A stretch of 64,000 bases of DNA from Ophioceras dolichostomum (taxonomy: Eukaryota; Ascomycota; Sordariomycetes; Magnaporthales; Ophioceraceae), in NCBI GenBank assembly GCA_003049485.1, contig PYST01000023.1, positions 124,001 to 188,000 on the forward strand, read 5' to 3'. Positions 21,850 to 33,541 of the stretch are shown here, in pieces. Every line of letters starts with the position of its first letter. Position 1 is the first letter of the stretch. A program made the position numbers and the translations under genes. The notes under the pieces were generated by a model. That model saw only the letters and a list, made by a program, of their open reading frames with translations. It was not told the origin of the DNA and made no database searches.

Positions 21850-22496
21850 TTGGGTTCGGTGGATGGGTCGAGTTGTGCTTGGTAATGATTCGGACCTTGG
21901 AGTTTGGGAGTTGTCGTCATGGGGGTTCTTGGTAGTCCTGCTTCCACAGTATGACTCGGTTTCTCTGGGATTGATTACCCAAGGGCTTTGGCCTACTTTC
22001 TTTTGCCTTGTAGGGAGCAGTAGGTACTTTAGTTAGGCAGCTTAGATAGTCCACAGCAATGCGAACACCGATCGTAGCCATCTCTTTTGTGCTGAAGCAG
22101 AGGGCAAATTCCAACTGGCCGGTTGGCTGAAAGCTCTTGGGTTTAGTAGAGATTTTGTGCTCTTGTTTAAATGCTGTGTCAAAGACCGGGATGGCCCTGA
22201 GCAGTGTGATAGGAACCTTCTGTATTGAGCTTTGCCTTTGCCCTATGTGTTGCCTAGGTGTCCAGCCTCCCAGCATGGTGAATGGGAGCGAAAATGGGAT
22301 ACACGAAGTCACGTGAAGCCAGTCCCCTGGTGCCGGGTTAAAAAGAGTGGAGAGCTGTTGCAGGGGTGTTTCTTCCATCCCAAAATTCCAGCGAACGCGG
22401 GGCAAACTCATTTACGCGTTTGTCCATTCCACCAAGCAAGCAAGCTTGGCAGCCTTCGACACTCAAAACGGTGAATGCAAAGCCAAAACGCCCACC
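21850..22496. other. Intergenic region between J-protein and thioredoxin-PITH genes
   Basis: No gene seen. Short, same-strand gap that should hold a 3' UTR and a compact promoter; the next start codon has a strong CACCATGG context. Confidence 0.45.
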
Positions 22497-23772
22497 ATGG
22501 CCCGACCGGTTCACATAACGTCATTGGCGCACTTCCGCGATCAGCTGAAGTTCGACAATGGATTTGTCGTCGCTGAATGTAAGCCTGATTTTTTTGCGCT
22601 ACATCCCTCAGCCTGCTAGCCAGCCTTGGCCTATTCATGCCCCGCTTCGAATTGGCGTCCACCTAAGTTGGATATGGCATACGCCTATGCTATGCGAACA
22701 ATCCCTCAAGCCCCCTGGTCCCCAAAACAAATCAAGCAACTAACTAGGTAACGTCCAATGCACCATGTGTAGTCTCAAATTCTGCAGACGTGAGCTTTTC
22801 GCAGATGGCCGAGACGATGATTGCCACGGCAGCAGACCCCCGGACAACCAGATACCTCCGCGTCAAGGCAGACCAGCTGGCAGACGTCCTCTCTGCATAT
22901 GAGATCACCCAGCTACCCACCATTGCCTTCTTCCACAAGGGCAGGCTGCTTAAGAAGACTACTGCAAATGGCATCCCGGGCATCATGAAAGAGCTGGGCG
23001 GCGGTGGAGGGCAACAAGCCTCCCAATCAAGCCGCGCGTCAGTATCCGTGGCCAATTGGCTCGGCGCGGAACTGCCTCGGGGTTACAAGGATGTAACCGA
23101 CCAGATCGAGCACAAGAGGGTCGAGCTGCTCAACGTCGACTCGGAGAAGGGAGGCGTCAGGGTGCTATTTTCTGCTGCCGCACCAAGTGCGCTTTCCGGT
23201 GGCAAGAGCAAGGATGCCGACTGGGTCGAGAGCGACACGGATGAGCAGCTTCTGCTGTTTATGCCATTCCAGTCCGTCCTGAAGCTGCACACCCTACAGG
23301 TTCGTTCGACAATTCCTTTTTGTTCCGTTCCTCTCTTCCCAAGTTCCCTTCCAATCCCACACTATTAGGTGACAAGTGGCGGCAGGGCGGCAGACGACTA
23401 ATTTCCTCTTGCATGCAGATCACCTCCATCCCTCCGACCGGTGATGACTATGACGAGGACGAGACCCCCATGCGGCCCCAGACGATCAGGCTGTACACCA
23501 ACCGGCCACACAACATCGGGTTCGACCAGGCCGAGAGCACCACCTCGACCCAAGACATCGTCATCTCGGAGAGCGACTGGAACGACAAGGGCACTGCCAA
23601 CATCCCGCTGCGGTTTGTCAAGTTCCAGAACATCAACAGCCTGATAATATTCGTCGTTGATGGGCAGGGAAGCTCCTCCGAGAAGGTGCGTGTGGACCGA
23701 CTGAGACTGATAGGCGAGTCCGGAGAGAAGCGGGAAATGGGTCCCCTGGAGAAGGTTGGCGAGGAGTCGTGA
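22497..23772 (+). CDS. Thioredoxin-like/PITH domain protein lacking the CxxC motif (three exons)
   Basis: Exons 22497-22578, 22773-23299 and 23419-23772 (about 320 residues). An alternative acceptor at 22787 removes five residues in frame. The N-terminal thioredoxin fold is visible: FDNGFVVAEF (strand), YEITQLPTIAFFHKGRLLKK with the cis-proline loop (LPTI), and a helix between. The C-terminal half is a PITH domain (HKRVELLNVDSEKGGVRVLF, LLFMPFQSVLKLHTLQ, RLYTNRPHNIGFDQAEST, IPLRFVKFQNINSLIIFVVD), which in TXNL1-type proteins docks on the proteasome. The expected W-C-G-P-C after the VVAEF strand is missing: the model continues SNSADVSFSQMAET, and I see no cysteine anywhere in the product. Either it is a redox-dead thioredoxin fold or a small exon in intron 1 (22579-22772) was missed; I found no such exon. 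Confidence 0.87.
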
Positions 23773-26700
23773 TTTTTTTTTCCTTGGTACCAACGGTCAA
23801 ACGTCCTGTCCAAAATCGAGATGGGTCTTGCTATTCCCAGCAATCAAGCAATTGCCGAATGAGCAACGGTGGCGAATATCGATGGAGAGGGGGCTGGTAC
23901 GAGGGGACCATGAGGGGGAATTCTGCCTACCAAGTGGATGGACATGGAGAGGAACAACCTGAGCTTGCTTGTCTCGTCATCCTAGCTCCTAGACTTGTCG
24001 GTCGGCCTCATGAGTCTCACCTTTTTTGGACGAATCGGAACAACAGGACACCGCATCCACCTGATGTGGTTGGTCTTTTTCACATTGCTTTGACGTGGGA
24101 GCCGGTGGGAGTTTGGTAGATGGTTTCTATTTTTTCCGCTCCCTAACCCTTCGGAGCGGGCCCGATACGGGAGGATAGATTAAAAGTGACATCCAAGGCG
24201 AGAAGGTGGCTTGACACCAGCCATCTTGCTCACCGACAGACTCGCCTGAGCAGATATACCTTAGTTATATGCTCCAAGCTGTAGGTAGCTTCAATTGCCA
24301 AGAAATACGAAGAAGTAGAAGACTATAGAGGGTGGAGGCCAATCAGCTTCAGACAGCTCTTTCTCCAGGCAGACGCATTGTGCTCAAGGACAGCGTTTAG
24401 TGAATGCGGGCAAATGTGTGGCTGTCCCTCCTCTAGAGAGCGACCTTGGGACCACCAGAGCAAATGATACCATCACACCAGCTAATTTATCGATATGGCG
24501 ATCCGCGGCCGTTTCCGGAAAGCCGACGATCGAGAGGCTGGAGGCTGAAAAGGTCGGGAAGAGCCTCACTTGAGACATTGCTATATTCAAGGGCAAGAGG
24601 GACAGGGACGCGAGAAAAAAGAAGAAAAAAGATCTGTCCAACCTCCCACGCGCTACCCTGCCAGTAAAGAAGCTAGCTGGATGGATAGAATGGTGGAAAG
24701 CCGGCCTGCAATTTTGATCAATCTGGGGCACAACTGACGCTACGATGGCATCCATTGGGAGTTCTTCCGAGAACGGAGGAACAGGATTCGAGCAACACGG
24801 AGAATATCTTGTTGTGCCAGCCGCACGAGGGAAGAAAAGAGAGGAAAGAAAAGAGGAAAGAATTCGAGAAGCAGAAAATTTTAATATTGACAAACTGCGG
24901 AACCCCACAGTCGTGCCGAAGGCTCTGATTGGGTAGTTCCGTCAGTTGGCCACGGAACAACTTTCCTAAGTCTCGGACCCGACGTCATCTCAAAGGAAGG
25001 AGTTCCCCGCATGCACGTGACCCCCCCTCCGTACCACCCACCCCGCGAATAGATTAACCCGACCATCTTTTAAGTCGGAGCGCCTTCCGGATTGGATGCC
25101 ACTTGATGCCACTGGATGCCAGCAAGGCGCACCGCCCGCCGTCTGGCATAGCATTCCGGGGGCAGGAAAAGCTGACGAGAAAGCTGAATGACCACGCAAC
25201 CATACGCAACCACACTCAACCAGCTTCGGAGCGACAATACGGATTAGGAGCTCTAAATTAAAAGTCGCAATCTCCTCCCTGCCTTCCTGCACGATGTGAG
25301 ACCACCTCACAACTTTTACTCGCTCAGTCTCGCCCAGTCACCAGTCATCTTTTCCCTCGCCCCTCGTCATTTGCTATTGATGTACCGCCAGTCTTGAAGA
25401 AGGGACAACACACTACCGGACGGCAAAGGCGGACTGGCGGACTGGCGGACAAGCGGATGGGCGGGCGAGAACAAAATATCGAAGCGGAAAGGTGGGGGAA
25501 AGCCAGTGGATGGACGGGATATAGCAAGAGAAGAGAAGCAGGCAAAGCAGCGTGCCAACTGGCCAGCTCGCCACAACTTGCAAAGGGGGCAAGGTAGGAA
25601 GAGACGAAGGCTGGGACCTAGGCCGAAGCCGATTCTGGTTCGACGCCAGTTTTTTCTCTCCCTCTTCTGCTCATCCCGCAGTGCCACCCTCCATGACCTC
25701 CTTGTGATGGCTCAGTAGCTCGCCTAAGAACGGTCGGACGGGCTGGACGGGCTAGACGGGCTAGGCGGGCGAGACGAGTTCCCTCATCGAGAAACAGGTA
25801 TCTCCCTGCTCACTCCCTGCCGCCACTGCCACCACGACTGGTCCTGCAAGATGAGCGACAAGGCGCACGCAATATATATCTGAAATCCTTAAGAGTGGCC
25901 TCGGCGCATGCCACCAGCCTACCAGGGAGCACCAGCACATCCTAACACTTACCCCTAAACAGCTACTGCCTGCTGCGCGCAGCCAGCAGTCTCCTCTCGG
26001 CAGCAAATTGCCTCCTCGCTTTGCCTTGCCGTGCCGTCCGTCTCGTCAGACGGGTTCTCGCCTTGCTTCGGGCGGCATCGTCGGTCTGAAAATGATGGGA
26101 TGCTGGAGGTGGTTGATGTAAGTGAATTGGTCTCTGCCTCCTCCCTGCCTCTTTCTCTCTTCTCGTCTCCCTATCGCTTTACCCACTCCACCTCTCCTCG
26201 GCTCGCGGGTCCCCGCCGTCTCCAAACCCAATCCAATCGCCTGGATCGGACGAACTACCACTTCATTTATATTGTATCCAATGCATTCTCTTTTTTCCTT
26301 GTTGATGCTGTGCCAGCCAGCCAGCCAGCCCACTTTCAACGCAGATATTTGACCACGTAGGACGAACGTTCTGCGGACCCCAGTTCCCAGCCAGTCCCGT
26401 TCTCAGCCAGCCAAGCATCTCTGTGAGGTATTCAGCCAAGTCGCGAACGAGGGGCACGGGGAGAATTTACAGGCCAGCCTTCCCCTATCATACCTGTCAC
26501 GCACCACACGCCACCTCCCCTCTCCCGTCATCCCCCCCAATTACCACTGCAAACCTCCACTACTACCACCTCCATAGTAGTCACCACCACTATTCCGTAC
26601 CACCATTCCGAACCACCACGCACCCAAAAAGTCCACCAAGTCCCCAAAGTCGTCCCCAACACAACCCCATGAGCGGGCTGGCTGGTGGTCATGCAGCCAG

Positions 26701-29109
26701 CCAGCATCAAACTGCAAATCTGTTTCGACGGCACGTTACCATGGATCCCAAGATCGGTAAGCCCTGGCTTTCTTTTCTTCACAAATGAATTGGAACACTG
26801 CAGCAATAGGACATCTCCAGATATATGCCAAATATAGAAAAATTCACACCCCTTAACCACAAATTCGCAAATTCCTGTCCCTCTCTGTCCCTTCTGTCCT
26901 CAATTCCAGTCCAGCATCCCCACCCCTTCAAGCCCACAACCCCACACAACCTTCCCTGCCGTACTTGGTGCTGGCCCGCGCCGACGACCAGACCCGTGGA
27001 CTCTCTCGCAAGCTAGCTTCCCCCAAGAGGGGAGCTTTTCCAGGGAAGGGAGGAACGCCGCTCACTCACCACTGAGACGACTATCGGGGGACGCACGGCA
27101 ATAATGCGGAGGACTGGAGTTTGAAGGGTGACGAGTCGGAGCCTACCCCAAAGCCCAAGCTAGCAGGTCGTGTGCTACAGTGCCCGTTGGGTTGTGCCGT
27201 CTAGATGCCGTTTATTAGGTGCTGGACTGACTAACTGAACAACCTAGCCTAGCTTCGCCGAAAGCGGCCCAGCTAAGCAAGCTTCCTGGAAGACTAAGGC
27301 GGTAGCTAGCTGCCTCTTCCAGGAGGAGAGTCCGAATAGCTTCCATCCATCCGACGACTAATACCCAACTAACCAACCGTGGTCCGATACCAGGGTGATA
27401 CGAAAAGAACAAGAAACGGAGCCGATATTATAGTAGACCAGACGGAGATTGAACCAGTTGAGAGCGGCGCACAAAAAAGACCAGAAGGACAAAAAAACTG
27501 TGAAAAAGAAACTCCGCCGCTCTGACCATGCCCATGCCGTGCAGTGCAGTGGTAGTCGGTGCCGCGTCTGATGTGATGTTTCCACTTGTGGAAGGTTTCG
27601 ATCTGTGTCCTCCCCTTCGAAACAGACAGTCAGTCCTCCCTTCCCTATCCCACTCTCTCTGAGCGCCGCCCAGCCAGCACAGCGCCGCCGCCGTTCGCCG
27701 CCGCGTCGCTCCCTCTCGTTTGTGTCTCGGCGGGCGTTATTCACCACCCCCATCTCCCTTCTCGTCTGTCTGGCCTGGTCCCCTCCCCTCCCAAACTGGC
27801 CTCATCCCATCCCATCATTACCGATCACGACTCGCCCCCTCCCCTCCCTGGGCCGCCCCCCATTCCTGACAGCTTCCCTCCCTAAAGTACCTACCTAACC
27901 TACCTAACCATCCTGACCTAACCCAACCTACTACCTTAAACCAAATACACACCCCCAAGAATCAGACCTCTGGTTCGTCCGCTCCTAGGCCTGTCAGAGT
28001 AAAGCGTCAAGTGACCAAAGGACCGAAGGTTCGGGAATGAGTTTTCTTTTATTGTACCTGCTACTACTAGGCAGGTAAAGTAGTAGCTCGAAAGAGGTAA
28101 AGGTATGTCAATGCCTCAAGGAGGCAGTTTCTCGTTTCTCATTAATTCCCATTCCCCCCCTTTCCCCCCCTTCGCACCCGTCTCAGCTTCCCAATCCCCC
28201 CTCTCTCTCACTCATGGTCTTCGACTCAGCCTCATAGACAAAAAGATACCTATCTACCTTCCTCCTCTCTTCTGTTGTCTCGTGCTCTCCTGGCACATTG
28301 TGACGCTTTACTTCTCATCTCTGCTCATCACATCGTACCCTTTTTTTTCTCTCTCTTTCCTTTTCTTCTCTCTTTTTCTTCCTTTATTCTTTCCTTTCCT
28401 CTCACTGTCATCCTCAGCAGGGCGAAGAACTTGATTTCCCTCATTTTTCTGCTGTATCGTCCACGCAAGCCCCCTAGCTTCTAGGCTCGCTTGCGTCCAC
28501 CTACCTACTTCGTGCATTTTTTCTCCGATTCGCCAGAGGTGATAAAACCAGCGACATATATGAGAGAGGGCCCGCCATTGCCGGGAACAGACAGAGAGGA
28601 AAAAGAACTGAGCTCAAGATTCTCTCTTATCTGGTCTTTTAAATCCGTCCTTCGCCGACTGTGTTCCATCAACCCCCTATAGCTGGGCCGACTTTACCCT
28701 TCGGCCGCCTCTTATTATTTTGTCCTTGTCCCCCTAACCCGTTGCATTCTCTCTGTATAACTTGGATAGGGCGGTGTAAGTTGGCTGATCTCGACTCACC
28801 AACACCAGAGGAAGAGTGGGACCTCATTGACGTGGCCGCCACACGGGAGAGGCTGGTCCCCGGGTATTTGGATCGAGAGCAAAGAGGCTCGTCAGCACCG
28901 AACAGCCGCAAGGCGGGAAGAGTTTCTCGGGAAGAGGGGGGAAATAGCAACGGGCCTGCAAAGCCAGCTTGTCTGCCTACAAGCAAGCAAGCAAGTTGCT
29001 GGTTTGTTGGTGGGACTCGAACATCGAACTTGCTATATCTTTGTGGGAGGTTTCGACGTCCGCCCAGGACTAGGGGCGGGGAAAGAGAGAGAGAGAGAAA
29101 GAAGTCACG
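23773..29109. other. Gene-poor stretch of 5.3 kb
   Basis: No gene that I can support. Contents: short ORFs of simple composition; polypurine near 24830-24880 and polypyrimidine near 28310-28400; GGACGGGCTAGACGGGCTAG-like repeats at 25735-25775; TACCTACCTAACC repeats at 27887-27915. A good-context ATG immediately followed by a splice donor lies at 26741-26756 (ACC ATG GAT CCC AAG ATC G/GTAAGC) and could be the first exon of an unrecognised gene. Confidence 0.4.
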
Positions 29110-30282
29110 ATGCCAAAAGCTACCCTACACCATGAACATCCCCCGGGATACCACCGTTCACAGCCGAGCAAAATGCCAGACGAAGTGTTCCGCAACTTCC
29201 CCGCGCTACCGGCGGAGATCCGGACGATGATATGGGAGTACTCGCTACCGGAAGCGCGGGTGTACGAGGTGCTCGATGCGCCCAACGCGAAGCACAAGAC
29301 TCCCGCACGGGAGGGACTGACGTTCGCCAACATCCACCAGGAGCCTCCCCCAGCGCTGGCGGCCGTCTGCCGGGAATCGCGCTACTTCGTGCTCCGCCAC
29401 TACAAGCCCCTGACGCTGGGCAAGACGACCAAGTTCGTCGACCTGTCGCGCGACATGCTGCTGCTGGAGCCGTACCTCCTGGTCAAGAGGCTGCACCGCA
29501 CGCTGCACTTCATGAGCCAGATCCCGCTCGTCCGGGACAACATCAACCGGCTGGCCATGGGCACGTCGTATGGCGTCTACACGGGAATCTGCCACCCCGT
29601 GCTCAGCTGGAAGGTCTCCAAGAGCAACATGGGCAAGCTCGTATCGCGCCTGGCCGAGTTCCCAAAGCTCAAGGCTCTCGTATTCATCGTGCATCAGGAG
29701 TTCCAGTTCGAGTTCGACTTTAGGTGCCAGCACCAACACCAGCATCACTCCCATTACCAGCAGCATTACCAACATCATCACCATCACAACTATCACCAAC
29801 CACAGCACCACAACCACCAGCAAACTCTCACAATGACGACCACACCCCTACCCTCAATGTTCGAGCCAGTCATGCCCATCATCAACGGGCCCACAGCGAC
29901 GATGCCCCCCGCACAACACCCACAGGTCGTGCACCAGGCTTACCGCTTCAAGTTCGACATCGAGGCCAACATCAACTACCACCCGCACCGCCCCCACCTC
30001 AACGAGCTGCTCTACTACCCGCTCGACATAGACGAGGACAAGGACGACGATTGGGACGCCGCTGCGGCCGCTCTAGGAAGTAGCGGTGGTCTGGGCGACG
30101 AGCCCGAGTGGTGCGACCCCTGGCCGACCAACGACGACTACCGCCGCTTCCGGAGGCGGTTCCGGCGCGCGATCCAGCTCTCGCTCGAGATGAACCTCGT
30201 CGACGGAAAACGGCCGAAGGTGCTGCCTGCTTTGGAGGGGGCTAGCTTGCTTTGGAGGTATACTAGGGGTCGATACCAATGA
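29110..30282 (+). CDS. 2EXR domain protein with a histidine-rich insert
   Basis: An intronless 390-residue protein. The 2EXR domain, common in filamentous fungi and of unknown biochemical role, is at residues about 27-120: FRNFPALPAEIRTMIWEYSL, then a variable part, then ALAAVCRESRYFVLRHYKPL and the FVDLSRDMLLLEPYLL block. Residues about 210-250 are a His/Gln/Asn-rich insert (QHQHQHHSHYQQHYQHHHHH) that interrupts an otherwise ordinary protein. The C-terminal part is acidic (DIDEDKDDDWD), then basic (RRFRRRFRRAIQ). ATG 29110 has a good context (GTCACGATGCC). An in-frame ATG at 29173, seven residues before the domain, is the alternative start. No neighbour gives a functional clue. Confidence 0.88.
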   Translation: MPKATLHHEHPPGYHRSQPSKMPDEVFRNFPALPAEIRTMIWEYSLPEARVYEVLDAPNAKHKTPAREGLTFANIHQEPPPALAAVCRESRYFVLRHYKPLTLGKTTKFVDLSRDMLLLEPYLLVKRLHRTLHFMSQIPLVRDNINRLAMGTSYGVYTGICHPVLSWKVSKSNMGKLVSRLAEFPKLKALVFIVHQEFQFEFDFRCQHQHQHHSHYQQHYQHHHHHNYHQPQHHNHQQTLTMTTTPLPSMFEPVMPIINGPTATMPPAQHPQVVHQAYRFKFDIEANINYHPHRPHLNELLYYPLDIDEDKDDDWDAAAAALGSSGGLGDEPEWCDPWPTNDDYRRFRRRFRRAIQLSLEMNLVDGKRPKVLPALEGASLLWRYTRGRYQ

Positions 30283-33200
30283 CATTACATGACAACGCAC
30301 CTCGCCGCAAGTTTTTCTTCCCTCTCTCTCACGCACCGCACGCATGCACGCATGCAGACACACCACAAGCCGCGACGACGACGACGACAACCACCACCCC
30401 GCAACCCCAGAAACTCAGCAAGCTCTGCTCAGCTCAGCAACAAGCTCAGCTTGCTTTTACCGGGGACGAGAGGGTGCACACACGGCAGCAGGTTTCGGTG
30501 ATCCCAAGCTTAGGCTATGAAGGGGATCGCCTTTATGCCTTGGGCTCGGCCGCCCCAAAAAAAGAAACAACAACCATCAGCGACGGGAAGTGACAGTCAA
30601 AAAGTCGCAGGCGCAAAAAACAAAACCATGGTTTCGTTTCCTTTTGATGTCATGTGTATGGTGGCTATACCAACCTGCCTACACGGCTAAATGCCTTCGA
30701 GGGCATTGGACCTTTTTTTTTTCTGGGAATTTTTTTTCTTTCTTTTCTTTTCTTTGGTTTAAACATAGAGCGATCACGATACTCCACCGATACTCACTTC
30801 ACACACTCATAGCACAGGCGATCATGCACATTCGCTCAGCACCAGCATTGGAGGGGGGCGGCGCAGACAAAGGGGGCTTGGTTTGATTTTTTTTTCTCCG
30901 GCTGGCTTGCTGGAGGCCAATACGCTTCATCATCGTATTTCTTTCATATCTCCATTTCCTACCCTTTTTTGGTGAACCGGGATTTAAATGATACCAATGA
31001 CACATTAAGAGCCTCTGCTGCAAAGCACGGGACGACCACAGTCGTTATTGTCCAACGGATTTTGTACATACCTAGCAAGCACAAAGCAAGCCACAAGCAA
31101 GCAAGCATTATACCATAGACGAGGAGACGGAGACGAGGAGACGAGGAGGGAGCGAAGCGTAAACAAAAGTACCTACCTAAGCACTTACCGAAACACCATT
31201 TCTGTTCATGACTTCCATCGCGTGATTTACTAGTTTAGGAGACTCGACGGCGCGGCCAGCACAGTGCCTATTAGCGAGTCCGATGATTAGTACCTGCCTC
31301 TAACACCCAGCCAGGATCACAGCCGACGCTACAACAAAAAGACCCGTTTTCTGTCTAGCCTCCCCAGGGTCTTGTAGCTCAAAGCATGGCGGAAACGTGG
31401 AGGAGCTGCCAAGATCGGATTTGTGAAGGAAGGCTACGTAGCAAGTCTGAAAGTCATCATCGCGGTTGAGAAATGGTGAGGTACGCCAACGACCGACGAC
31501 CGACGCAGCCGACATCCGAGAGCAAGACGCCAAGCCATGCATCATCCATCGTCCAGCGGTTTAGCTTCGTACACACACACTCGCACACTGACCACACTGA
31601 CTCTCTTTAATGAGATAAAGAAGCAAGACTAGGCAGGCGCAGGCAAGCGAGCGCGAAAAGCGATGGACGAACGACGAACCGACCGATTAATCGACGAGAC
31701 GAGACGGGACGGGATCCTCGCGTCCATAGCCCAATTCGCCTTAACCGCTGTGGACGGACGGGCTCCCGTCCGTAGGTGAAGTAGGTACCTAATGTAGGTA
31801 GGTAGTCAAAGCAACTGAAGCTCTCAAGATAAGCAGACAGAGCAGGCCTCGTGGAAGCTTTTGAGCTTTTGCTACAAGGTAGTTTGGCAGCTAGACACGG
31901 ACGACGGAAGAGGGAGGTACTTAGCCCCTGAGTAGCGCAGCGCAGCGGCAACGCAAACGCAAACGCAGACACACTCGCAGGAACCAGCGGGATCCGGTGC
32001 AGGATGCGCGGGGCAGCAGCACGCTCACATAGCTGAAGAGCTCCAACAAACAGCACAGACATTGAAAAATCGATGGGATCTGCGATCTGAAACCAAGCAA
32101 GCACAAAAAAGACGGGAAAAGATGCAAAAGGACGGAAAGGACCAGCAGGGTCATGGAAAGGGGAGGAGGGAAAGAGGGGGAGGGGTCCTTTGCTCGGGAA
32201 AATCTCCGGGTTGCTAGCCGCCAGCTTAACATAGGATGGAAGATGGTTGAGAAAGAAATAAAGAAAGGAAGAGGGGGTTTAAAGGGGTGCGTGTAGGTGG
32301 CACAGGATTCGAACAGTGCTACATACAGGGACTGGACTAGGACGATGGAGGGAGGCAAAGACATAAGTATGGACTGATTCATAACGCCGCCGTTGGAGGA
32401 GTGGAAACGCCAGCGAGCTAAGGTCGGGTCCTTGAAAAAATAAAAGGATAAAGTAGGTACCTACCTGGTACCTGCCTACCTGACGTAGCTGGCAGCTGGG
32501 GAAGCTTGATGGGATCTCGAAGGGGCTTTGTAGATGCCAGAAAAGGAAAGCCTGTCATTGCCGAGGGAACTCCGCCTAGAGACGAGACAGGCAGGTCCTG
32601 CTCAGGTCCTGTTCAGCTCAGTGTAGGGCAGGTTACAGGGGTCCAAAATGCTATACTGGCCCGTTGCATTCCTCGCCTTCGCCTCGAAACAGGACTAGCA
32701 TTACCTCACCTCACCTCACCTCAGCCACGCTACTAGGATGGGCAAGAAGGAGGGAGGCAGTTGATGGATCATCATGATATCGTTATGTCCCGACACAACG
32801 TCCATCTTGCATCGCATTCATATATCTCAACTGATTGCAGCTCAGAGGCGCAGCAGCAAACAGTCGGCCACTGGCGGTGGGGTTCCGGAGACCGGGAGTA
32901 TCTCCCGCTCGGAGATAGTGCAGAAAAGACAGGGCTGATAGAGGAGAAAGAGCTGACGAGGAAAGAGAAACCCGCCGTCCCGTCATAACCGGCCGGGTCA
33001 TCATCAACACCGGAAGTAACGATGGAAATCCATCTGCAGAGGAAGTCATGAAAAGGATTGGAAATCGAATCCTCTCATCAACCACAGAGCCTTTTCCTCA
33101 CCAACCTTCGCACCCTAAGGCTTCTAGGCTGAGGATAGCGTCAATCTACCAACCTATCGCCTGAGACGCCGGCTGTATCGACGAGCACGCCGTCCATACT

Positions 33201-33541
33201 GCCTGCCCACCGAGGTCGTGCCTTCCTTCCTCAAGGGATTTCGGGTCAGATCGGGCGTCAGGTTTGAATAAACAACAACAATACTTCAACTTGGGTCTGC
33301 TGGTGGCCTTAGGAGGGTGACTCACTACTCACTGCCCACTGCACTTCGTCTGTCCGTCCCCCCCCAAACAAATCAGCTTGGTTCGTTCGTTTTATTCGTT
33401 CGCCTCAATTCAATTTGGGGATTTTCCAAAGACGGGACAGACAAAACGTGCATGTTGTTTCGCCAGAATTCAAACCAGCAATACGGGGAAACACTGGGCT
33501 TGTGTCCTGGATCAACAACAGCAAAAAAAGGACAAAAAGCC
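30283..33541. other. Gene-poor stretch of 3.3 kb before the MFS gene
   Basis: No gene supported. It holds a T-run block at 30710-30755, repeated palindromic TACCTACC/GGTAGGTA motifs (31170, 31785, 32455-32490), CTCACCTCACCTCACC at 32704-32722, and scattered small ORFs. Confidence 0.45.

Noticed and set aside
24745..24936. 63-codon ORF starting with ATG (charged helix RGKKREERKEERIREAENF)
   Set aside because: Its character comes from a polypurine stretch; no splice context and no recognisable relative. Could still be real, but support is too thin.
29011..29050. GTTCGAGTCCC on the minus strand, like a tRNA T-loop
   Set aside because: The flanking bases do not form a T-stem and no acceptor or anticodon arms fit upstream.
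31607..32104. 165-codon minus-strand ORF in the gap before the MFS gene
   Set aside because: Composition is what GC-rich DNA yields by chance (Arg/Ser/Leu), with no conserved motif and no clear start.
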